Source: Cladosporium sp. IMV 00045
Lineage: Eukaryota; Ascomycota; Dothideomycetes; Cladosporiales; Cladosporiaceae
DNA length: 44,865 nt
Reading direction: 5' to 3'
Assembly: GCA_001931905.2 (NCBI GenBank)
Contig: MSJI02000177.1
Span: 1 to 44,865 of the forward strand
The notes under the pieces were generated by a model. That model did no database searches, had not been told where the DNA came from, and saw only the letters and a list, made by a program, of their open reading frames with translations. Positions within the stretch are counted from its first letter, which is position 1; each line of letters opens with the position of its first letter. A program made the translations under genes and the position numbers. Positions 1 through 9,992 of this stretch are shown piece by piece.

Positions 1-221
1 GTCCTAGTGCTACTAGCAGACCTTGCTGGAGGCGCGATTGACGACGATCTTTGGGCTGGAGACGGTCTCGCTGAGCTGGACCTGACTTGTGGTGCAGGCG
101 TCTGTTTTGGGATCGACGACGGAGCCGGCAGCCGAGAGGGCTTCTTGTCCAAGACAGGGAGCCTCGAGCCCAAGCGTGGTATGCCCGTTGGCTTGGTGGC
201 GGTATGTGAAGGAGGCTCCAT
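1..221 (-). CDS. Ser/Pro-rich protein, N-terminal part only
   Basis: An uninterrupted minus-strand frame begins at an ATG at 221-219 and runs off the left edge of the window (73 codons seen, no stop). The visible residues are a disordered basic Ser/Pro/Arg-rich leader with a TGIPRLGSRLP segment. Such leaders occur at the N-termini of fungal microtubule-associated proteins and kinesins, but no motor or other domain lies inside the window, so no function is assigned. It is transcribed divergently from the gene starting at 822 and would share the intergenic promoter region with it. Amino-acid composition and the position of the ATG at the edge of the promoter region favour a real gene; the opposite-strand frame over the same bases has a less natural composition. 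Confidence 0.5.
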   Translation of the reverse strand, partial: MEPPSHTATKPTGIPRLGSRLPVLDKKPSRLPAPSSIPKQTPAPQVRSSSARPSPAQRSSSIAPPARSASSTR

Positions 222-821
222 GTTTCGAGGTGTGTATCTAATCCCTCTAGCACAGACACACTAGAGGGAAGGGTCTCTGACGGGCAAGGATGCGAGTCGA
301 GTGCTGGGCGTGCAGTTCGATGGGGGTTGGTGCTCTTTGCTACAGCCAGTCAGACCAGGTCATGATTGCCTCTTCCAGTCGACTGCTCTCTCATCATCCC
401 GTCGCAGCTTGCAACAGCAGCAGCACTCCCTAGTCCCCTAGTCCCCCCCTTAGTCTTCCTTCCCCAGGGGTTGCTGTGGTGTCGTCGGGCAGAGCCGGCG
501 CTAATGCAAGCACTCAACCCTAACGAGGCGGGCAAACAAACAGCGTGACAAGCCCATCACCGTGCGCGTCACACTACTCCAACCTCCTCCCACTTCCTCC
601 CACCACCCACCGTTCAGTCTCCATAACGGCCCCGGCCACCGAGACGAGAGTGCCCACGCTCTATTCTTCACGGCTCCTCGCCTTGCGCACCGACTCCAAC
701 TCCCTCTGCGACACACTGCAGTCATACCATCATCACTATACCAACCGTCGCGCATTGTCGCCAACCACATCTGCACCTACTCCGCCTTCGCGCCACCTCG
801 CGCGATATCAACACATATCAA
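222..821. promoter_or_regulatory. Divergent intergenic promoter region
   Basis: About 600 bases lie between two divergently read genes. The right part (about 545-815) is rich in C and T on the plus strand, typical of fungal core promoters and 5' leaders, and precedes the plus-strand ATG at 822. I see no clear TATA box and no gene here. Confidence 0.4.
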
Positions 822-2300
822 ATGACTTCGCCCGACAATGACGTATCGTCCGGTCTCGTACCGCAGACCAAGACCGGCGCTCCAATCACGCCTCAGCCAT
901 CGCATGCGAGCATACCGCAACAGACTACGGACGCCGTCGCAAAGGAGCAGGCCGATCGCGTCGACCATGCGACTACAAGTCTGACACCGCCGCCGTCTAC
1001 TCAGGTGCCCAACAATGGCCGCGCAAAGTCGCGCACTCCGACCTCTTCGGATTCGCACATGTCAACGCCTCCACCGACTGTCGATACATCAAGCCAGGAG
1101 TCGACCAGTCGTTCTGTCGCAGGATTTACGCGCACAATGACCGACGATCAGATTGCGACAGCTTCGACAGAAGAATTGCGCACCAAGGTCGCAGAACTCC
1201 AAGCCGCATACCAAGAAGCCAAAATGTCTGCTGCTCACCATAGACTGCAGTATCAGATGCTGGCGCAAGAAAGTGCTGCCGCCATTGAGCGCATGGCAGT
1301 GGAGGCGCGCATGGCGCAATGCGAAAACGAGGTCATCCATGTCGCGGAACAGGCCAAGACCCACGTTGCGCCTCTCAAGTCCTCACCGATCCAAGACGAC
1401 ACTGTGCCTGTGCAGAAAGACCTCTATCGTCGCATGTGTACCGACATCCAGCGCCTCTCAGACACGAACAGCTTGCTGGATGCCGAGCGCCGACAGCAGG
1501 AGAAGATCATCTTTCGTCAAGACACTGAAATCGCAGGTCTATCTGACAAAGTCCTCATGATGCGCGAACGCATTATCAAACATCGTGAGGATCAGCACCG
1601 CGCCAGGAGCGCTAGCGTTGGAAGGCATTTCGACAGCACCCCAAGGTCTATCTACAGCACTCCTCGCCGCCCTCATGCAGAGAGCCACGGTCAACCACAA
1701 TCCTTCGCCGCACTCCTGCAAGCCTCTGAGATGGCAAGCCAAGAAGCCGGAGCAGGAAAGCCCAAGAGAGGGCATTCACGCAACATCAGCCTGCCCGTAA
1801 CGCCCAAACGCTCGCGCAAACAGCCACCCCTCTTCCAAACCCCACAGGGCAACCACCAGCCTCTCGCAATCCCCTCAACCGCGCCAGCACCACGCACAAG
1901 CAACCTCCGCACTCCAGACGTCTACACCCAACGCGCCCTGCCCGCGAAGCGCGCGCAAGGCCCGCCCTCAGACGGCACAGTCTCTGCCTCCGACCACGAA
2001 CAAGACGAGAATGATAGCGAAGCCGAAACAGACATCCTCGAACTGAACGAGATCCCAGAATCGCAAGCTTCTCTATCTGCATCGCGAATGCTCCGCGCAG
2101 CGCCTGAACAATTCCGCCCGCAGACGTATGACCAACCAACATCGAATGCGCGACGTGGCGCGAGCAACCTGCGGCAAGGAAGGCTGTTTGGCTCCGTCAG
2201 GAAGGCAAACGTGATGCGGGCTGGTGGAGACGAGCCTCCTGCTAAGCGCGCTAGAGTGGGAGAGGCTATTGGGTTGGGGATCAAGGGCGTGCCGCATTGA
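822..2300 (+). CDS. Coiled-coil, basic nuclear-type hypothetical protein
   Basis: This is a single-exon frame of 492 codons. The N-terminal ~100 residues are Ser/Thr/Pro-rich and disordered. Residues ~105-165 and ~195-255 are charged and heptad-like, consistent with coiled coils. The rest is disordered and basic, with Ser-Arg/Pro patches, a PKRSRK segment near residue 330 that could be a nuclear localisation signal, an acidic stretch near residue 400, and a basic tail containing PAKRARVG. I do not recognise a catalytic domain. Similar proteins in fungal genomes are often labelled only hypothetical. The start at 822 is the first ATG after a pyrimidine-rich leader. No intron is needed to keep the frame open. 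Function unknown; a nuclear or spindle-associated role would be guesswork. Confidence 0.75.
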   Translation: MTSPDNDVSSGLVPQTKTGAPITPQPSHASIPQQTTDAVAKEQADRVDHATTSLTPPPSTQVPNNGRAKSRTPTSSDSHMSTPPPTVDTSSQESTSRSVAGFTRTMTDDQIATASTEELRTKVAELQAAYQEAKMSAAHHRLQYQMLAQESAAAIERMAVEARMAQCENEVIHVAEQAKTHVAPLKSSPIQDDTVPVQKDLYRRMCTDIQRLSDTNSLLDAERRQQEKIIFRQDTEIAGLSDKVLMMRERIIKHREDQHRARSASVGRHFDSTPRSIYSTPRRPHAESHGQPQSFAALLQASEMASQEAGAGKPKRGHSRNISLPVTPKRSRKQPPLFQTPQGNHQPLAIPSTAPAPRTSNLRTPDVYTQRALPAKRAQGPPSDGTVSASDHEQDENDSEAETDILELNEIPESQASLSASRMLRAAPEQFRPQTYDQPTSNARRGASNLRQGRLFGSVRKANVMRAGGDEPPAKRARVGEAIGLGIKGVPH

Positions 2301-2699
2301 TGATTCGATTGTTTTTGGAGTAGAGCTTTTGTTACGAATTTTGTTTTTTGTGTGGTGGCTATTGTTGGAAGTTACTTTAGATACTCACGCATGCTTTTGC
2401 GACACGATTGTTATGACCCGTATGTAGAATGAATAGCCATGGTAGAATTAATCAAATCACCTTCACATCAGAACAAGCCTTTTCTGGCTTTTTGTTTCCT
2501 CGAACCTACGCCTTCATGAGCTCCTCCCCATCCAGTCGATTCCCAACAGCTTCACGCCACCGCATAAACGTCCTTGCTTAAACACGCCGCAATGCCACTC
2601 TCGCCGCTGACCTCAGCCAAACCTCACCCTACCTAACAGCCATCAACGCCCTAAGCAACAGACCCCTGAGAACCATCACCATCGCCTCCTCCCGCAACC
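2301..2699. other. Convergent intergenic spacer
   Basis: This holds the 3' ends of the genes ending at 2300 (plus) and 2700 (minus). T-rich sequence follows the plus-strand stop, as expected for a 3' untranslated region. No gene or repeat is seen. Confidence 0.5.
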
Positions 2700-3719
2700 T
2701 CAACCAACAACCACCGGCCACCCATCCACAAAGTCCAAGCGATTCCACCCAAAAAGGAATCTCTCATACCCAAATCCCACACTCGGCTTGACATAATGAT
2801 AATACAACACCACCTCCCCCAATCCCTCATCGTAAAAAACCCCCTGCCCGCCCGGGGCGTAAACGTCCCCATGGCTGGCGTACAAAACCTCGCCCCCGTT
2901 CTCCGTCACACAGTCCCTGCCCTGCTTATCCACAAACCCACCAGTTGGCGAAGTGGAGCGGCACACGTTGATGCGATACTCTTCGCCCGGCGGAGCGAGG
3001 GAGTCGGGAGCATTGCAGCACGCCCCGCCGCTGAAGAAGAGGTAGTAGAACGGTTTTCCGTCCGTGGGCCACCAGAATTGGTACGCGCCTTCCATGTTCA
3101 TGTTTGTGGAGTTGCGTTCGAGGTGAGATGCTTGCGCGTTAGGGAGGACGCGGAGGGGTGGGTCGGCCATGGGGAGCTGGAAGATGTTTTGGTGGAAGGA
3201 GCCGAAGGCCATGAGGAGTGGTGAGTTCGCGTCCGCGCGGAAGAGGTTGGGGTCGATCCTGTTCCAGCGGATGTCCGGTGGGATGCCGATGGAGCCGTGG
3301 TCAGTCCAGGAGCCTGGCATGAGGGAGGGGGAGGTGGCGACGCCGATGTCTGAGAGGTTTTTGGCCCCGAAGTCAGAGACGCTGTAGTAGAGGTAGTAGG
3401 TGGAATCGAATTTGGTGATGTCGGGCGCCCAGAGGTCGTCGTTGTTGGGCAGGTCGATGATGGATTTGCCTTGGATCACGGAGCCCTGATGGGTCCAGGG
3501 GCCGGACATGGAGGGGGCGGTGGCGATGTTGATGAGGTCGTTGGTCGTGAAGAGAAAGTAGGTGCCGTCGGAGCGGCGGATTACGCTGGGGTCGTGGACG
3601 TGGCCTTGGATGGCGTCTCCGGTGATGGGTTCTGGTGCTGGGAATGCACGCTTGAAGACTGGAGATGCTGTGATTAGGGTCGAGCATAGCAAGGCTTTGA
3701 TGAGCAGTATGAACGCCAT
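2700..3719 (-). CDS. GH43 endo-1,5-alpha-L-arabinanase, secreted
   Basis: This is a 339-residue intronless gene. The N-terminus (residues 1-~19) is a hydrophobic signal peptide ending in an ITASP-like site, followed by a dibasic KR that could be a pro-peptide cleavage site. The rest is a family 43 five-bladed beta-propeller: the HDPSV motif gives the catalytic base Asp43, LWAPDI supplies Asp100 as pKa modulator, and MNMEGAY supplies the general acid Glu210. This set is typical of arabinan endo-1,5-alpha-L-arabinosidases, which cleave the backbone of pectic arabinan outside the cell. Length matches single-domain fungal members and no carbohydrate-binding module is present. All three catalytic residues are present. 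A TATA-like box lies about 95 bases upstream, suggesting an inducible promoter. Confidence 0.93.
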   Translation of the reverse strand: MAFILLIKALLCSTLITASPVFKRAFPAPEPITGDAIQGHVHDPSVIRRSDGTYFLFTTNDLINIATAPSMSGPWTHQGSVIQGKSIIDLPNNDDLWAPDITKFDSTYYLYYSVSDFGAKNLSDIGVATSPSLMPGSWTDHGSIGIPPDIRWNRIDPNLFRADANSPLLMAFGSFHQNIFQLPMADPPLRVLPNAQASHLERNSTNMNMEGAYQFWWPTDGKPFYYLFFSGGACCNAPDSLAPPGEEYRINVCRSTSPTGGFVDKQGRDCVTENGGEVLYASHGDVYAPGGQGVFYDEGLGEVVLYYHYVKPSVGFGYERFLFGWNRLDFVDGWPVVVG

Positions 3720-3808
3720 TGTGTCTAGGAGATTGTTCTTCGTTTTCTCAAATTATTGTTGTTTGGGGCAGTAAAAAGATCAAAGTATAGAATGGTTGGC
3801 AGATCATC

Positions 3809-3816
3809 TTTTTATA
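3809..3816 (-). promoter_or_regulatory. TATA-like box of the GH43 gene
   Basis: The minus strand reads TATAAAAA about 95 bases upstream of the arabinanase ATG at 3719, a usual distance for an inducible fungal secreted-enzyme gene. This is sequence match only. Confidence 0.5.
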
Positions 3817-5332
3817 CTACCTCGTGATTGTTTAGCGTCGACCAGGGCCAAGGGCCGATCACGAGCACCTGTCCCTATTGGAAGAGTCATTGTCATGATC
3901 GACCGTGAAAAGGTGCGTGCCATTTCAAGCGTATTCCGCCTTCACTATGTTAAAAGGAGATAATCGCTCCTTGGCGAGGAAATCGTCGGTCTACAACTTG
4001 ATAAGCCGCTGGAATCATACCGCATTTGGCCATGCCGTAGGAGTGAAGTCAGTGCAAGACTTGACTCGACCAGCAGTAAGCTATGATTGAGATGGTGTTC
4101 TGCAATACTGCTTCTCTGGGCAAGCGCGGTATGCAAATAAGCCTCCGAAGTACTTCGTACCTACATGAACCTACCCGGGTCGGCAGATCCTACCTCCGCA
4201 GAGCCGCAATTGGTTGTTGGAGAGACTCGACTCTTCTCAGATACACTCGAAGAGCATCGTCTCTCCTTGGCCAAAGTGAAATAGCTAAGATTATCCATCA
4301 AGATGGCCATCTATACCGACGTCAAAATGGCAGATGGGAATGCCAGCTCGAGTATCCTTTTCGAGTCGAAGAGTGCCGAGATGCCTTCCAGTCAGCTGGT
4401 CATCCATCTCCCGATGATGACGTTCAAAGATGAAAACATGATCCGCTACTGCTCTAGATGCATATTCTGCAGAAAACACATTGGGTCATTCGGAGCACCA
4501 AGTACTATTGTCACAGATCGAATCACAAGTCAGCCAGTGCCGAAATACCCTAGATCATCGCTCATGTGAAGCCGGAGTAATATCTGGGCATCGAGTCTAG
4601 GTACGAGAATTAGGTCGAAGACACATCTTCAATAGATTATGGCTTTTCCGGTGTGAGGTCATGTGCCGGTGTATTCTCGAGCATCCTCCAAGAAGCAGCT
4701 AGGAAGCGCGCAATTCGCATCTGGCTGGGATGAGTGGTACGTATCGCACATGATCTGTAAGTCTCTGCAAGCGAGAGATCAGATCATGCTTTCCCATTTG
4801 CTCGTGCTTAGCTGCTAGTCGACTAGGTATTCTTTTGCCCTGTAGCATGAAGTTGAAGCTGCAAGATTTCATGTGAGACCCTTTTCCAGAGACAAGTGAG
4901 GTAAGAGAAGTTCTTGTGAGTATAGAATGAGACAGCATTGAACATGTGAGAAATTGGCGCCATCAAGCAAACATACTTAAGGGCCGTCGACATGCTATTC
5001 AATCATATGCTATGTGCTTGGTATTTTAAATCCGATTGTTCGATGAAGAAGTGATGTCGAGGTCAGTGCCGAAGCGTACCGAGAATCGGCAAACCTGCAC
5101 TCACTGTGACATCCCACACTTTCACATGTCATTCCTCAGGGCAAGCAGCGATCGTCCTTAGTAAACAACGAACACCGGTTTCACGACGTACAACGATTCA
5201 AAGAAAATCTGTCGATCCCAAGGTCTATACGCTTCTCCATCGCTACGTGTCCAACAACAGACCTTCAAAGAAAATTCACACTTCAGCAATTCACCAACAT
5301 TCCCACCTTCAAACCCAAATACGAACATCGAA
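3817..5332. other. Intergenic region, no gene recognised
   Basis: About 1.5 kb lies upstream of two divergent genes (arabinanase and deaminase). Short open frames occur on both strands but their composition is not convincing. Dinucleotide use is normal, so it is not part of the RIP-mutated block. The last ~200 bases are a pyrimidine/AC-rich leader before the ATG at 5333. Confidence 0.4.
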
Positions 5333-6931
5333 ATGAAAACGGACAATTACCTCACGCTCTGCCTTGAGCAAGCAACGAAATCTCCACTCCACTACCGCCA
5401 TGGATGTATCATCGTTCGCGGTGGTAAGGTCATTGGCCAGGGCTATAACGACTACCGCCCGGGATATAATGGCGGCGCTCTCAAGCATGGCCGTGTCGCA
5501 AACAGCGCCCTCGACGGTCCTGCCTTGGCCGACATGAAGATGAAGCTCAAGCAGCGCAAGGGAAAGCAGGACAATCAGGAGCAGCAGACTGAGGCTGACG
5601 AGTTTATGGCGTTTGAGAAGATGGGCGGCGGCGGTGGTGCCCATGCGAACGCTCCTCTCTCCATGCATTCGGAGATGATGGCTATCCACTCTGCACTGTC
5701 CACCTCTTCCAACATGGCTTGCAGCACCTTCTCCCGCGAGAAGCCGTGCTTTAAACTACCGCGTGGAGACAAGAAGAAAGAACGACTACGACGAGACGTG
5801 CTCAAGACCTACGTCGAGCGCATCTGCGAGGCCACCGGCGCCACAACCCCCTCCACCTCCGGTGGCAAGGCCCAGGTTCAAGAGTGCCGTTTTGAAAGTT
5901 CCGCATCTCAACGCCGTGGAACTGAACAATCTGGATCTGACCAAACGGCCGCCGGAAGGCGAGGACAAGGCCTTTCAGGCAGAGAAGAGTATTGGGAAAC
6001 ACCTGAATCAGAACGAGAAGAAAGGGAAACAACAACAGTACGAGTATCACAGTCAACATCACAACAACGCTCGTTCTGGGAGACAGACGCCGCGCGGGTC
6101 TTCATACCCACAGCGACAACAGCGCTCTGCGTCTAAATCTAGAGCGGATGGACCACGTACCATACGAGGATACGATTACCGAACGACTGATGATGTAACG
6201 AAGAATGCCGATTCTAAAAGTGTTTCTCCGGACCGAGTAAAGTCCAAGAAAGGTGGCAAGAAGGTAGGTCATCATCATGAAGTGAATGCAAGCAAGCAAG
6301 GCTAACGGCAATACAGGCCAAGAAATCAAATGACTCCGACCAGGAGCAGTTGGAGCGCATACTACTCCCACAAGGCGAGACAGGCAAATCACGCACCGAA
6401 GTGAATGATCGCAAAAAGCACCCCCGTCTCGTAGGTGCTGACCTCTACGTGACCCGGCTGGGTTGGAACAAAAGCGCAAGCACCGTTTCGCAGCGCACTC
6501 GAGCCGAGACAACACGCAAGACATCAGATCAAGAGAAAGATACGGTCCCCGACGATTCCAACTCTGAGCTCCCGTCTCTGTCCTCGTCAACTACCAGCAT
6601 AAGCACTCTAGGCTCTACGGGCTCCCTCCATGACGAGCTCCGCAGCCCCTCCCCGCCCTCTCGCCCACCTGTTGCGGCAAGCTCAGCCATCCCTCGTAAA
6701 GCAATCCACGCCTCGCGGCCTTGCTACCGCTGCATTTCTTACATGCACGCAGTAGGAATCAAACGGGTGTTTTGGACCAACGATGCGGGTGAATGGGAGG
6801 GAGGGAAAGTGGCGAAATTCATCGACGCTTTGGATGGGGATGAAGGCGGATGTGGTGGTGGACCGATGGGGAATGGGGTGTTCGTCACAAAGCATGAGGT
6901 TTTGATGATGAAGAGGTTGATGGGAGGGTGA
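5333..6931 (+). CDS. Zinc-dependent cytidine/dCMP-type deaminase
   Basis: The first exon opens with a deaminase fold (NYLTLCLEQA, HGCIIVRGGKVIGQGYND). The first zinc and proton-shuttle motif is HSEMMAIHSAL near residue 113, and the second zinc motif, PCYRCISYMH, is close to the C-terminus. Between them lies a long low-complexity Lys/Gln/Ser-rich insert. Together these are the HxE...PCxxC residues of the CDA/dCMP deaminase superfamily. An intron at 6264-6316 has a normal donor, a GCTAAC branch point and a CAG acceptor. Before it the frame changes between about 5840 and 5990; a 103-base GT-AG intron at 5876-5978 would join the frames exactly, though its GTTCAA donor is weak. The stop is at 6929-6931. 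Substrate cannot be told from sequence; free nucleotide or RNA base are both possible. Confidence 0.8.
6264..6316 (+). other. Intron of the deaminase gene
   Basis: A GTAGGT donor after AAG, a GCTAAC branch-point match 14 bases before the end and an ACAG acceptor define a 53-base phase-0 intron. Removing it joins the insert frame to the C-terminal zinc-motif frame. Confidence 0.85.
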
Positions 6932-7027
6932 TGTGATATATGCTGGGTTGTTTATGTTCTGTAATGACTCCTTCTCTAAAAAGTGAGCTGTTTCAATGAA
7001 TGCCATTGCTGATTTCAAACGCGATCA

Positions 7028-9079
7028 TCACCCAACAAACGTCGCTGCCATGACCTTCTCCTTACTGAAGTTCGTCATGCGATATTTGGAGATCCAGTCG
7101 TCGCGGTTGACTACACAGCAAGCGGTAATTAGCCTCTTGCGTCCTGGAAGTGACAAGCAAATCAAAGATTGGGGTTAAAGCTTACTGTAACCGCCGCACA
7201 TGCGCCTCTTGCCAGTGAAAGCGGATCTGCCGTGTAGAACACGCCAGTTGTCGAAGACTTAGATGAGGGATCAGCTGTATATTCAAAGATGAAACGAAGG
7301 CAAAGGTCGCTTACTTAGCATCTTTCCCGGTTTGAGCTGGAACCAGTATTGGTTCTCCGGCTTGCTGATGATTTTGTCGAAGGCTCTGATGATTTCCTGT
7401 ATCAGCGTCTGTCGCTTGAAAGGAATGAACGATCAGAGGTGAAAGTGTCACTCACGTAGCAGCATCGTACCAGCTTTTCTGGCCCTCCGGCCTGTGGGAC
7501 GCTTCTACGTCCGTGCGATCGGCAGTGTTCCAACGCACCTGGGACAGCGAATCTTTGGTTCTATTCCAATCTCGTTTGTCCCACCACGTATGTTTTAGGA
7601 CAGTGAAAGGTGAAGCAGGCTGAATGCTAATGCCTTCGTTGCCACTGGCGTGTGCCCACACGCGGGTGGAGGAGAGCTTTTCGTAGGCGGACTCGTTTTG
7701 TTCAGAGAGCTCGCGGGCAGCGGAATAGCCGTCTACAAGTGACGAGAGGCCGCCTTCGCCGTCGGTGTGGGAGAGAAGGTGGAGTGCTTGGAGCCCCTGG
7801 GGTGGACCAAAGTCAGACACGAAGTAATCTGAGCTTAAAGGATTGGCGGACTCACGATGGGTTCTGTGAAGTAAGTAGTGTCGGTATGTGGCTCAAGACT
7901 TTCACTCGTGTAGGCAGTGTCTTTCGAAGATAGGTCCGACGTGAAATCGTAAAACCCCCCTGAGATTAGGTCAGAACTATCAAAGAATGCGTGAAGGGTC
8001 CTAGCTCATGTACCATAGTGAGTGTTTCGGATGGGTCCAATTTGTTCAAGTAGTGTTTGAGATGCCTCTGGTGTCGCGGGCATGTTGTCAACGAAGCAGA
8101 AGCCCGAAGTAGCCTGAACGCTGTTAGTGCTGGTATTTCCCGTCGATTTTAGGCAACTCACTATCTTAGCTAACAGGTTTCCCATTCCATTGCCGGTCTG
8201 GATGTCTTCATATTCCACAGTTGGGGGGTCAGCGCTGATGTTGGCTTGCCAGTGCTCAATCCTATCGTATAAGTGAGCCAACGGCAGTAATACTTGAAGA
8301 TACAAGCTCACTTACTCTGGAGTGAGATCACGAAGATGTGGTCCTCTCCGCCTCACTCTCCATTCAAACACCTTTGAAGGGAAGATACTAATATGGCCAT
8401 CCCCGACTATACAAACTGTTAGTGATTACGACTTTTAACGGCAGACGAATGTTGGCTCACAAGTCACTTGGAATGAACTTCCTTCGGCATGATCCTCTCC
8501 GGCATTTTCGATCTCATTTGACGCAGTAATCTTGCCGGCAGCTGGGTTCTAGATCCCATTCGTGAGCGCCTCCCTTGCAATAGAGACAAGCGTGACTCAC
8601 CTTGAGCACATTGATCTTTCGCTGAGCCGTCTCTACATTTCGGCATTCAGCACACGCACACTGGTCCCTGCGTTACGGCGTGTGCATTAGAGAGATGCAT
8701 CAACCTGTTACTACCAGAGGCCACCAACCTCAGCCAACGCCCATCACTGCTAAGATGTCAATATAAGTCATATTCAACAGGGTGGGCGAGATTTACTCAC
8801 ATGTAATGTGGCTTTGAAAAAGCGTCAATGATGGTCTGCATTGCAGATCCATCCCGGCTTGGTCTCGTATTCATGCTCTGCAATATTGTCAGCCCTTTCG
8901 GTGCTTTTCAATGGTTTCCCAGCCAATCCCAGGGGACTCAGAGTTGCACTAGCCTTCTGGACGGTCTGTTCAGGCTCGCTCGCTCGGCCTGCGAACGTCC
9001 GCACGCGGTTGGTTTTGTTGTAAGGCTTGACGGCCGACGCATGGCGTGAAAGCCGTGCCAGCGATCGGGGCCACATCAT
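7028..9079 (-). CDS. Trimethyllysine dioxygenase (carnitine synthesis)
   Basis: This is a multi-exon Fe(II)/2-oxoglutarate dioxygenase that hydroxylates N6-trimethyllysine, the first step of carnitine synthesis. Exons (plus coordinates) read from GT-AG signals: 8801-8874, 8729-8749, 8601-8667, 8461-8548, 8316-8406, 8162-8261, 8014-8113, 7856-7959, 7456-7796, 7315-7385, 7186-7257 and 7028-7110. All phases agree, giving about 405 codons. Visible features are the N-terminal zinc-binding RDQCACAEC segment, the HTD iron motif (PHTDTTYF) in exon 7856-7959, the LLSHTDGEGG loop, and the distal histidine with 2-oxoglutarate-binding arginine in WRVLHGRSAFTGKRR. The start is uncertain: the exon can begin at ATG 8874, or an upstream exon from 9079 encodes an Arg/Ser-rich mitochondrial-type presequence. 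A weak-donor intron (GTGCGG to TTGCAG) would join that exon in frame. Confidence 0.88.
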
Positions 9080-9909
9080 TACAACGTGTTGTAGTCTTGT
9101 ACGTGAGAGGTCTTGTGTTGGGTTCTCCTCAGATGTTAGAAACGTACTTGTAGCTGCACGCCTCGGCTACGCTTGCTTGTTCCTGGAACCGACGCTGTCT
9201 CGGCAACTTCACGTTGATTGGCCCCACATGGATGCTCTCGATTGCCAACTTGTATGTGAGCTTCCACTCTTCCGTGCGGCGCTTAATGGAGACGTAAATG
9301 TATTCAAGCGCGTCGTCTGCCTGAAGACGCGTCAAGTCTGTGTCTACGGTGGTGGCATACGGCCATGCTTACATGTATCGCAACTCGAAGCTCAGTGCAT
9401 GACGTTGCGAGCAAGGACATAGTCGACTTGGTAGGAAGAATTATGTACCGCTGCAGTCAGACTGACTTTGTTTGATCTCGCTGGACAACATATCTACATG
9501 TAGCTTTTACGTGAGTATCAAATGGAAGACATACGTCCATCGCACCTTGCTCCGCGTTGAACGTTGCCACGTAGAGCATTCGGTCTATATCACCGTCCCT
9601 TGTATAGCAGCGAAGTAGCTATTCGAATTGCCAAAGTGATGTTTTCCAAGAAGATTGGCGTCTCAATTGGCTTCCGCACTCGTCGAGTCCCGCTTTCGTC
9701 TCGTCTTTCGTCTCAAACTTTGTACCTAAAGATACCTATCGACGGCATGGTTGACCATTGGCCCCCCTCGAGCCATCAATTGGCTTCTCCGTCGTCAGAT
9801 TGTCTAGGACATCGTATCGCCCCATCAATTTAACCTCTGTAGCGTTCCAATCCTGTGAAGATGCTTCCAAAAACGCAAAAAAAAAAACATCGCTAACAGC
9901 GACATGTCG
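9080..9909. other. Intergenic, with one weak minus-strand coding-like stretch
   Basis: No convincing gene. A 68-codon minus-strand frame at 9129-9335 has natural-looking composition (charged, Tyr-rich). It could be an exon of an unannotated short protein or a gene relic, but I see no matching exons or splice pairs. The last ~60 bases before the tRNA include an A-run at about 9876-9887; on the minus strand this is a T-run just downstream of the tRNA, where RNA polymerase III terminates. Confidence 0.35.
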
Positions 9910-9992
9910 CGATCAGGACGGGACTCGAACCCGCAATCTTCGCCATGCAGCTATAACCGGAAAGCGACGCCTTGCCATTAGGCCACCCGACC
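9910..9992 (-). tRNA. tRNA-Arg(CCG) with a short intron
   Basis: On the minus strand the gene folds as a cloverleaf. The 7-bp acceptor stem GGTCGGG/CCTGATC includes two G-U pairs. The D arm is GCCT/AGGC, the anticodon stem is TCGCT/GGCGA, and the T arm has a TTCGAGT loop with GCGGG/CCCGT. Anticodon CCG sits after the invariant T33. The anticodon loop holds 18 bases instead of 7, so an 11-base intron lies one base 3' of the anticodon, the normal eukaryotic position. A T-run follows the 3' end as a Pol III terminator. The 5' end of this gene overlaps the start of the direct repeat that bounds the large element. Confidence 0.93.

Noticed and set aside
501..1058. Overlapping short open frames on both strands around the 822 gene
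   Set aside because: Composition is Arg/Cys/Trp-rich as expected for complements of a coding or pyrimidine-rich region.
5333..6931. Idea that the neighbouring deaminase caused the C-to-T changes in the element
   Set aside because: RIP depends on a DNA methyltransferase-like protein and acts genome-wide on repeats. This deaminase is a nucleotide/CDA-type enzyme several kilobases away, and proximity means nothing.
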